This document shows positions 1 through 5,136 of a stretch of 5,974 nucleotides of DNA, piece after piece. Within the stretch, counting starts at the first letter, position 1. Each line of letters starts with the position of its first letter. The DNA is from Verrucomicrobiia bacterium (GTDB taxonomy: Bacteria; Verrucomicrobiota; Verrucomicrobiia; Limisphaerales; UBA11358). The notes under the pieces are model-generated. The model did not search any database, was not told the DNA's origin, and worked only from the letters and a program-made list of their open reading frames with translations. Where the stretch lies: contig JASHVW010000073.1 of the NCBI GenBank assembly GCA_030044395.1, positions 1 through 5,974 on the forward strand, in the 5' to 3' direction. A program made the translations under genes and the position numbers.

Positions 1-1382
1 CGGCCTTTCCGTTGAAACTCTTCCATCTCCGCCGAAAAGATTTTCCAGAGCTTCTCCGCCCCTTTCGCCGCGATGCCTGGATGCAATTGCGCCACGCGCT
101 TGAAGGCGATTTCGTCCCGCGGATTGACAATGAGTTTGAGATAAGCCGTGGCGTCCTTGATTTGCGCCTGCTCAAAGAAACGGATGCCGCTGGTGATGGA
201 AAAGGGGATTTGCCGCTTGGTCAATTCAAGTTGCAATTCGAGCGCGTGAAAATGCGAGCGATACAGCACGGCAATCTGGTTCAGGCTCGTCCCTTCCTCG
301 TGCAATTCCAATATGCGTTGCGCGATGAACGTGGATTGCTGCCCGGCATCCTTGCAGGCGACCAGCGCCGGCCGCATCCCCGGCTTGCGCGACGGCGCAA
401 GATGCTTGGTGAATTGATGCCGGTTGGCCGCAATTGCCGCGTTGGCCACCTGCAAGATCTCCGGCGTGCTGCGATAGTTCGTCTCAATCTTGAAAACCTT
501 CGCGCCGGGATAACGCTTCGGAAAATCCAGAATGTTCAAAAAATTCGCCCCGCGCCACGCGTAGATGCTTTGGGCATCGTCACCCACCACCGTCACGTTA
601 TGATGCCTCGCGGCAAGCAGGTCAATCAGGTCCCCCTGCAACTTGTTCGTGTCCTGGTATTCGTCCACGAGGATGAACTGAAAGCGGCGCTGATACATTT
701 CGCGCGCGTCGGGGTGCTCCTGCATCAGTCTCAGCCAGAGCGCCAGCAAATCGTCGAAGTCCATCGAATTGCCCGCCTGCTTTCGTTTGGCGTAGCGCAA
801 TGCCAATTCGGATATCTTGTCGGTGAAATCATTGAAATAGCTGAACTGCGATCCGAGAATTTTTTCGGTGGTTTTTTGCGTGTTGACCGCAAGCGAAAAA
901 ATTTCATTGAGCACTTCCGCTTTCGGAAAGTGTGTGCCCTTCGTTTCAATTCCGGCATCCGCAACGCACGCCTTGATGAGGTCCTTGGAATCGTCCCGGT
1001 CCAGGATCGTGAAATTGCGGCGGTACCCGAGCGCCTCCGCGTGTGTTCTCAAAATGCGCGCGCCGATGGAATGGAACGTCCCACCCCAGAGTGCCACCAA
1101 CTGTTGGCCAAGCAAATCGGCGACGCGCCGCATCATTTCGGCCGCCGCCTTGTTCGTGAAGGTCAGCAGAAGAATCCTTTCCGGTGGGATCCCTTGTTCC
1201 AGCAGGAAGGCGACGCGGTAAGTGAGCGTTCGGGTCTTGCCCGACCCGGCGCCGGCGATGACAAGAGCCGGACCGGGCGGCGCGGTGACGGCGGCATATT
1301 GCTGCGGGTTCAGTTCGCGCGCATAATCAATCTGCGGATGAAAATCCGTTTTGAAATTTTCCAGAATGTACTCACGCGACAT
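1..1382 (-). CDS. uvrD: UvrD/PcrA-type superfamily 1A DNA helicase, N-terminal part (cut by window start)
   Basis: ATP-dependent 3'-5' DNA helicase of the UvrD/PcrA/Rep family, acting in the cytoplasm in nucleotide excision repair, mismatch repair and clearing of replication blocks. Read on the minus strand from the ATG at 1382-1380, 460 residues are visible and the frame is open to the window edge. The motifs appear in order: Q motif LNPQQYAAV (25-33), Walker A AGAGSGKTRTL (43-53), Ia TFTNKAAAEM (74-83), Ib GTFHSIGARILR (101-112), Walker B DEAD-like ILVDEYQDTN (237-246), motif III VGDDAQSIYAWRGA (266-279), motif IV ETNYRSTPEI (300-309) and the 2B-entry segment SGIRFFEQAQIKD (398-410). Domains 1A, 1B and the start of 2A/2B are therefore present; motifs V and VI lie beyond the edge. 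The family is usually 650-750 residues. The N-terminus is about 15 residues longer before the Q motif than in E. coli UvrD. I see no Shine-Dalgarno before the start. All key ATPase residues look intact. UvrD versus PcrA cannot be separated from this portion. Confidence 0.95.
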   Translation of the reverse strand, partial: MSREYILENFKTDFHPQIDYARELNPQQYAAVTAPPGPALVIAGAGSGKTRTLTYRVAFLLEQGIPPERILLLTFTNKAAAEMMRRVADLLGQQLVALWGGTFHSIGARILRTHAEALGYRRNFTILDRDDSKDLIKACVADAGIETKGTHFPKAEVLNEIFSLAVNTQKTTEKILGSQFSYFNDFTDKISELALRYAKRKQAGNSMDFDDLLALWLRLMQEHPDAREMYQRRFQFILVDEYQDTNKLQGDLIDLLAARHHNVTVVGDDAQSIYAWRGANFLNILDFPKRYPGAKVFKIETNYRSTPEILQVANAAIAANRHQFTKHLAPSRKPGMRPALVACKDAGQQSTFIAQRILELHEEGTSLNQIAVLYRSHFHALELQLELTKRQIPFSITSGIRFFEQAQIKDATAYLKLIVNPRDEIAFKRVAQLHPGIAAKGAEKLWKIFSAEMEEFQRKG

Positions 1383-1514
1383 GGGCGCAAATTGAAATGG
1401 CAAATCCGTTAAAAGAAAAGTGGAAACCGCCAATGAAGAAATTTTTCCTCGAAATGCGCGAAATCGGCGAAAGGAGAAATCGCTGGCCACGGAATACGGC
1501 AAAAATTCGGCAGT

Positions 1515-1542
1515 ATCCTAAATTGCGAGATTATCACGACAA
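1515..1542 (-). promoter_or_regulatory. Weak candidate sigma70-like promoter for the helicase gene
   Basis: On the minus strand, TTGTCG (1542-1537) is followed after 16 bases by TAGGAT (1520-1515), each matching four of six positions of the TTGACA/TATAAT consensus. It sits about 130 bases before the helicase ATG in the AT-richer part of the spacer. Promoter consensus in this phylum is poorly known and matches this weak occur by chance, so this is only a pointer. Confidence 0.2.
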
Positions 1543-1570
1543 CCCGGCGCTTTATATGGTCTTTCCCCGA

Positions 1571-1670
1571 CCCCCCTCATCCGTCCTTCGGACACCTTCT
1601 CCCGCTCCCGCGGCTTCGCTGGGAGCTACGCCGGGCTGGCGCCGCGGGAGAAGGAACTGCGCCGGGCAGT
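1571..1670. repeat. Compound palindromic intergenic element (REP/MITE-like)
   Basis: Several nested hairpins are stacked in 100 bases. A small stem GTCC-TTC-GGAC lies at 1583-1593. The main outer palindrome pairs CCTTCTCCCG (1595-1604) with CGGGAGAAGG (1645-1654). Its inner arms TCCCGCGGC (1606-1614) and GCCGCGGGA (1641-1649) also match each other, so the left side carries a duplicated arm. Inside, GCTCCC (1604-1609) can pair with GGGAGC (1621-1626). A further stem ACTGC-GCCGG-GCAGT lies at 1656-1670. A leading CCCTCATCCG-type box followed by CCTTCTCCC and a closing GGGAGAAGG is characteristic of dispersed palindromic repeats found in many bacterial genomes. Only one copy lies in this window, so the repetitive nature is inferred. 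It could also act as a bidirectional transcription barrier, but no T-tract follows. Confidence 0.6.
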
Positions 1671-1704
1671 CCGCCCAATTTAGGACACTGCCAAAAAAAT
1701 CCGT

Positions 1705-1716
1705 GCCTCTTGAGGC
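1705..1716. promoter_or_regulatory. Short perfect inverted repeat upstream of the hydrolase gene
   Basis: GCCTC-TT-GAGGC is a perfect 5+2+5 inverted repeat ending 26 bases before the preferred ATG of the hydrolase gene. Its position would suit an operator or a small 5'-leader hairpin. It overlaps the alternative TTG start at 1710. No regulator gene is in the window, and a repeat this short can arise by chance. Confidence 0.2.
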
Positions 1717-1742
1717 CCATTCATGATTTAATTGCCCGGCAC

Positions 1743-3275
1743 ATGTTCGATCGCGCACTTTTTCATGCTGGGGTCGTTCTGATCCTCGCGCTTCCCCTGA
1801 TGGCAATTGATCTGCCTGCGGCCGCTCGCACGGCACCGCAGGTCACAGTGGATTGGTCCAGGACGATTCGCATTTCGCGTTCGACGGCCACTTTGCAGGT
1901 GGTGGTCAATCCCCTCCTGCGGCGTGGATCGCCGATTCACGACCAGGTCTATGCCGCCCTCCGCCGCCTCGGCGCCGATAATGTCCGTTATGTGCCCTGG
2001 CTGCCGTACCCGAAGTTGGCCGTGGCCGAGTTGGAGCCGCCCACCGCGACCAATACGTTCTGGGACTTCAGCCTGATTGATCCCATGACGCTCGATTTTC
2101 TTGATGCGACCCGCGGCCATCCGACGATCCTGAATTTCAGCACGATTCCCACCTGGCTTTTCAAGACGCCGCAACCGGTCACCTTCCCGGCTGACCCGAA
2201 CGCGGTCTTTTGGGATTATACACAGGGCACAGACCTGAAAGACCCCACCTTGAAGGAACTTGGTGATTACTATGCCCGATTGGTCGCCTGGTATTGTCGC
2301 GGGGGTTTCACCGACGAATTGGGCGTGCCGCACAAATCCGGCCATCATTACAAAATTGCGTGGTGGGAAGTGCTCAACGAAGTCGAAGCGGAACATAACA
2401 CCACCCCGCAACAATATACGGAACGCTACGACGCCATTGTCAGCGCCATCCACAAGGTTTCGCCGAAAACCAAATTCGTCGGCCTCGCTCTAGCCTTCCC
2501 GGACCGGCTGAATTACTTCGAATATTTTCTCAATCCCGCCAATCATCGGCCCGGCATTCCGCTCGACATGATTTCCTACCATTTCTATGCCAACCCGGGG
2601 AATGGAACCAGCGTCTCGAATCCCTCCGCGTGGCATTTCTGCGAGCAGGCAGACTCCTTTCTCGCCACCGTTCGGAATATTGAGAACATCCGCCTCCGCC
2701 TCAGTCCCTCCACAAAAACCGACATTGACGAACTGGGTGTCATTGCGCTTGATGATAAAACCTGGACCAACCGGCCGGTCTATTGGAATGCTGCCGGCGC
2801 CATGTTCGCGTATCTTTATGTGGAACTGAGCAAGCTCGGCATTGAGAACATCGGAGAATCCCAACTGGTCGGCTATCCCACCCAATACCCCAGTGTCAGC
2901 ATGGTGAACTGGGAGACCGGCAAACCGAATGCGCGTTTTCGTGTGCTGGAACTCATCAAGGATAACTTCGGTCCCGGCGACAAACTCGTCGCCACGCAAA
3001 TCGCCTGCCCTGATGCGGCCGTCCAGGGTTATCGCACTCGCGCGGGACGCAAATTGCTCCTGGTCAACAAGGAGAACGCGGCCATCACCTTGAACCTGCC
3101 GCCCGGCGCCGCCGGCGCGCGAATGGACTTGGTGGCTCCCGCGACCGGTGAAAATCCGCCGCAACGAACCGTCCTTTCGGGAACGCAGGTGACACTCGAG
3201 CCGTTCGCGGTTGCGGTCGTCCGGTTTGCCGGACATGACAAAGGGCGCAGTGTCACCGGAATTATTGACGACTAA
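1743..3275 (+). CDS. Exported GH39-like glycoside hydrolase (clan GH-A TIM barrel)
   Basis: Putative retaining glycoside hydrolase of 510 residues, probably cleaving beta-linked xylose- or related sugar-containing glycans outside the cytoplasm; the substrate cannot be read from sequence. I chose ATG 1743 over the TTG at 1710 because it gives a clean signal peptide: MFDRALFHA, a hydrophobic run (10-22), then a small-residue c-region with likely cleavage after A28 or A31. The catalytic barrel runs to about residue 400. WWEVLNEVE (207-215) has the strand-4 Asn-Glu pair, making E213 the predicted acid/base. SYHFY (278-282) fits strand 6. DIDELG (327-332) makes E330 the predicted nucleophile. The 117-residue spacing of the two glutamates equals that of Thermoanaerobacterium beta-xylosidase XynB (E160/E277), a GH39 reference. 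A small beta domain follows (about 427-500), ending EPFAVAVVRF, as in GH-A enzymes. GH39 usually has NEP rather than NEV, so a neighbouring GH-A family is possible. The GloVer gene follows after 17 bases, probably co-transcribed. Confidence 0.75.
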   Translation: MFDRALFHAGVVLILALPLMAIDLPAAARTAPQVTVDWSRTIRISRSTATLQVVVNPLLRRGSPIHDQVYAALRRLGADNVRYVPWLPYPKLAVAELEPPTATNTFWDFSLIDPMTLDFLDATRGHPTILNFSTIPTWLFKTPQPVTFPADPNAVFWDYTQGTDLKDPTLKELGDYYARLVAWYCRGGFTDELGVPHKSGHHYKIAWWEVLNEVEAEHNTTPQQYTERYDAIVSAIHKVSPKTKFVGLALAFPDRLNYFEYFLNPANHRPGIPLDMISYHFYANPGNGTSVSNPSAWHFCEQADSFLATVRNIENIRLRLSPSTKTDIDELGVIALDDKTWTNRPVYWNAAGAMFAYLYVELSKLGIENIGESQLVGYPTQYPSVSMVNWETGKPNARFRVLELIKDNFGPGDKLVATQIACPDAAVQGYRTRAGRKLLLVNKENAAITLNLPPGAAGARMDLVAPATGENPPQRTVLSGTQVTLEPFAVAVVRFAGHDKGRSVTGIIDD

Positions 3276-3292
3276 ACCATAACCACAGATTG

Positions 3293-4690
3293 ATGAAACC
3301 GTCTCAAAAATTTGTTCTTTCGCTGTGCGTTGCCGCCCTCTGGTCGTTTGCGTTGCGTAGTGGTGCCGGAATCACCTTCACCACGCTGATTTCGTTCAAT
3401 GGAGCCAACGGCGCCAACCCCGCAAGCAATCTGGTGCAGGGACCCAACGGCAATTTTTTCGGCACGGTGCCAAATGGCGGCGCCGACACCAACGGCGCCA
3501 TTTTTGAGATTTCGGCCGATGGCAGTTTCTTCACCAATTTATACAATTTTACTGGAGGCGCCAATGGCGCCGGCCCGGTCGGCGGATTGATACGCGGCTC
3601 CAACGGCGTCTTTTACGGTACCACCTTCGGCGGCGGCGCGAGCAATTGGGGCACAATCTTTCAAATCTCCACCAACGGTGCTTTTGCGCAACTTGGCTTG
3701 TTGAGCGGCACCAACGGCGCCAATCCCATTGTCGCCCTCGCCCCGGGCGCCGACGGCAGCCTCTACGGCGCGGCCCAAACCAACGTCGCCCCGGGCGGCG
3801 CCGGTTATGGCGCGATTTTTAAACTCTCCGCCAGCGGCGCCCTGACGACACCGGTCCTGTTCGCTGATACCAACGGCGCCAATCCATCCGCCTTGATCAT
3901 GGGCAATGACGGCAATTTTTACGGCACAACCGCATGGGGTGGAAACATCAGCCAGTTCAAGATCGGCTTCGGTACCGTCTTCCGCCTGACTCCCGAGGGC
4001 ACGTTCACCAATTTGCATGTCTTTGGCGGCGGCGCCGCCGACGGCGGGCTCCCCTATGCCAATTTGGTCCAAGGCAGCGACGGGAATTTTTACGGGTGCG
4101 CCTTCAACGGCGGCGCGTACGGCGGTGGCGATGCCTTCCGGATCACGCCGCAAGGCCAGTTCACAAATCTTTACTCCTTCACCGGCGGCAGCGACGGCGC
4201 CTTCCCCTATTCCGCGCTGGTGCAGGGCAGTGACGGCAATTTCTACGGGACAACCTACAGTTATGGGAATTTTGATTACGGCACGATTTTCCAAATAACC
4301 CCCAACGGCAACTTGACCCCGTTGATTTCGTTCACCGGAACAAACGGCGCCGCCTTAGGCGCCAACCCCTCAGGCTCGCTCGTGCAGGGGACCGACGGCA
4401 ATTTCTACGGGACGACTTATGACGGCGGCATCTACAACAACGGCACCGTCTTCCGCCTCAGTCTCCCTTTGCCTCCGGTCTTCAGCTCCATCACCCAAAC
4501 CGGCGGAACGTTGACGCTGGTCTGGAGCGCCGTGGCCGGCCAGACATATCAATTGCAATATTCAACCAATCTGGTGCAAACCAACTGGATCGATCTCGAT
4601 GGCGCCATTACCGCCACCAACGGCGCCATGGCGGCTTCCGATTCCGTCGGCTCAGGTCCGCAGAGATTTTACCGAGTCGTCCTGCAATAA
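3293..4690 (+). CDS. Exported GloVer tandem-repeat protein, predicted seven-bladed propeller
   Basis: A 465-residue secreted repeat protein of the TIGR03803 'GloVer' type, found mainly in Gloeobacter and Verrucomicrobia; the molecular function of the family is unknown. The ATG at 3293 is preferred over the adjoining TTG at 3290; no Shine-Dalgarno is visible. Residues 1-26 form a signal peptide (MKPSQK, hydrophobic core FVLSLCVAALWSFAL, cleavage near SGAG). Seven repeats of 51-54 residues follow: 27-78, 79-130, 131-183, 184-237, 238-289, 290-340 and 341-394. Each has the pattern (F/L)T.L..F....GA.P...LVQG.DGNFYGTT..GG...GT.F.I...G. Repeat 3 is the most diverged. Residues 395-465 form a separate beta-rich domain (TLVWSAVAGQTYQLQYSTN, ending RFYRVVLQ) of a type often found at the C-terminus of Verrucomicrobia exported proteins. 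Seven units of this length suggest a beta-propeller, which is inference. The gene starts 17 bases after the hydrolase stop. No lipobox or LPXTG anchor is seen. Confidence 0.88.
   Translation: MKPSQKFVLSLCVAALWSFALRSGAGITFTTLISFNGANGANPASNLVQGPNGNFFGTVPNGGADTNGAIFEISADGSFFTNLYNFTGGANGAGPVGGLIRGSNGVFYGTTFGGGASNWGTIFQISTNGAFAQLGLLSGTNGANPIVALAPGADGSLYGAAQTNVAPGGAGYGAIFKLSASGALTTPVLFADTNGANPSALIMGNDGNFYGTTAWGGNISQFKIGFGTVFRLTPEGTFTNLHVFGGGAADGGLPYANLVQGSDGNFYGCAFNGGAYGGGDAFRITPQGQFTNLYSFTGGSDGAFPYSALVQGSDGNFYGTTYSYGNFDYGTIFQITPNGNLTPLISFTGTNGAALGANPSGSLVQGTDGNFYGTTYDGGIYNNGTVFRLSLPLPPVFSSITQTGGTLTLVWSAVAGQTYQLQYSTNLVQTNWIDLDGAITATNGAMAASDSVGSGPQRFYRVVLQ
3371..4474 (+). repeat. Seven tandem GloVer repeats within the coding sequence
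   Basis: Seven in-frame units of about 153-162 bases encode residues 27-394 of the GloVer protein. Approximate unit starts are 3371, 3527, 3683, 3842, 4004, 4160 and 4313. Units 5-7 keep the strongest protein identity (LVQGSDGNFYG or LVQGTDGNFYG), while units 3 and 4 are the most diverged. The units also share DNA words, notably AACGGCGCC encoding Asn-Gly-Ala and GACGGCAATTT encoding Asp-Gly-Asn-Phe, consistent with growth by duplication followed by divergence. Confidence 0.85.
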
Positions 4691-4786
4691 CCGTTCTCAA
4701 TTTGAAAATCCCAATAACCCGTGGGAGCGGGCGTCAGCTCGCTCAAGCCTTCGAAACCGGATCGGCCGAGTTAGCCGGCGTTGTCC

Positions 4787-4810
4787 CCGGGAACCGGGAC
4801 CGGGAGCCGG
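4787..4810. repeat. Short tandem CCGGGA repeat
   Basis: Three copies of CCGGGA (4787-4792, 4794-4799, 4800-4805) and a partial fourth, CCGG (4807-4810), lie in tandem with one-base spacers after the first and third. The array overlaps a GTCCC/GGGAC inverted repeat (4783-4800). It may be a trace of a dispersed repeat or simple slippage; there is no sign that it is coding. Confidence 0.45.
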
Positions 4811-4938
4811 TGAACCTCGCCATCAGTCGGGCGCAGCGCTTTGCGCAGAGCACCGAGCATCGTTTCCGTCGTATACGGCTTGCTTATATCGCTTAGCGTC
4901 ATGCTTAGTCAGATTGTACGAAAAGCCTTATGCCTGTC

Positions 4939-4952
4939 TTCTCGTGCGAGAA
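4939..4952. repeat. Perfect hairpin TTCTCG-TG-CGAGAA
   Basis: Six-base perfect arms surround a two-base centre about 185 bases before the pseudopilin start. The size and symmetry suit a dimeric regulator site better than a terminator, because no U-tract follows. A chance origin is possible. Confidence 0.25.
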
Positions 4953-5018
4953 TAATGCCGTCAGCTGGGCGAAAAACTTTTCGTGTTGCGGCGGCGCATA
5001 TTGAGTCAAGGCTTCCAA

Positions 5019-5047
5019 GGCTTTGCGCTGAAATGCCTTGCAAAGCC
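5019..5047. repeat. Inverted repeat GGCTTTGC/GCAAAGCC in the pseudopilin upstream region
   Basis: Perfect eight-base arms (5019-5026 and 5040-5047) enclose a 13-base loop, about 90 bases before the pseudopilin ATG. The right arm overlaps an alternative small stem, AAAGC-CCGC-GCTTT (5042-5055), so two mutually exclusive foldings are possible in a transcript. No known riboswitch class is recognisable. Confidence 0.3.
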
Positions 5048-5136
5048 CGCGCTTTGGGACGATAATCCCGGAAACGACAAACAAAACTCCTTTGATGCCA
5101 CGAACATCGGCGTCGAAGGGGAAAGTCCGTTTAAAA

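Larger units (their letters stand above)
1383..1742. other. Divergent intergenic region between the helicase and the glycoside hydrolase
   Basis: This 360-base spacer separates two genes transcribed away from each other, so it should hold promoters for both. The helicase-proximal half (1383-1560) is comparatively AT-rich and has one weak sigma70-like candidate for the helicase. The middle (1571-1670) is a GC-rich compound palindrome. The last 75 bases before the hydrolase contain a short inverted repeat at 1705-1716 but no convincing -35/-10 pair. Short open frames cross the region, but none has recognisable protein content. Confidence 0.7.
4691..5136. other. 446-base hairpin-rich intergenic region before the pseudopilin gene
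   Basis: No convincing gene is visible on either strand. The region carries several small perfect inverted repeats: GAGCG/CGCTC (4725-4744), GTCCC/GGGAC (4783-4800), GCGCA/TGCGC with a 6-base loop (4831-4846), the palindrome CGTATACG (4870-4877), TTCTCG-TG-CGAGAA (4939-4952), CGAAAA-AC-TTTTCG (4970-4983) and GGCTTTGC/GCAAAGCC (5019-5047). None is followed by a clear T-tract, so no intrinsic terminator for the GloVer gene can be called. The minus strand stays open from 5136 down to 4905, giving a protein-like but unrecognised translation. A promoter for the pseudopilin gene presumably lies here, but I see no good match. Confidence 0.6.

Noticed and set aside
12..1412. A 466-codon open frame on the plus strand covering the whole helicase region.
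   Set aside because: The opposite strand encodes an intact UvrD/PcrA N-terminus with all motifs in order; the plus-strand translation is Arg-rich with no recognisable domain, a typical antisense shadow of a GC-rich gene.
1710..1742. TTG at 1710 as the start of the hydrolase.
   Set aside because: It adds 11 residues (including charged and His residues) before a complete signal peptide that begins at the ATG at 1743, and it falls within an inverted repeat.
1728..3236. Long minus-strand open frames at 1728-2453 and 2490-3236.
   Set aside because: They lie antisense to a plus-strand gene with a signal peptide and paired catalytic motifs, and their translations show no domain.
3293..3331. Possible lipoprotein signal at LSLC in the GloVer protein.
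   Set aside because: The residues before Cys12 do not fit the lipobox and the Cys is too early in the hydrophobic core; a normal type I signal is more likely.
3539..4294. 251-codon minus-strand open frame opposite the GloVer gene.
   Set aside because: Its Ala/Gly/Val-rich periodic translation simply mirrors the GloVer repeats.
4721..4800. tRNA-like words such as CCTTCGAAACCGG.
   Set aside because: No acceptor stem, D arm or anticodon arm can be assembled around them.
4599..4955. Plus-strand open frames at 4599-4955 and 4702-4896 after the GloVer gene.
   Set aside because: They are Arg/Pro/Ser-rich, start inside or just after the GloVer end, and have no recognisable motif or ribosome site.
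4920..5136. Possible c-di-GMP (GEMM) riboswitch ahead of the pseudopilin gene.
   Set aside because: The stems do not match the conserved GEMM core or its tetraloop-receptor arrangement; only generic hairpins are seen.
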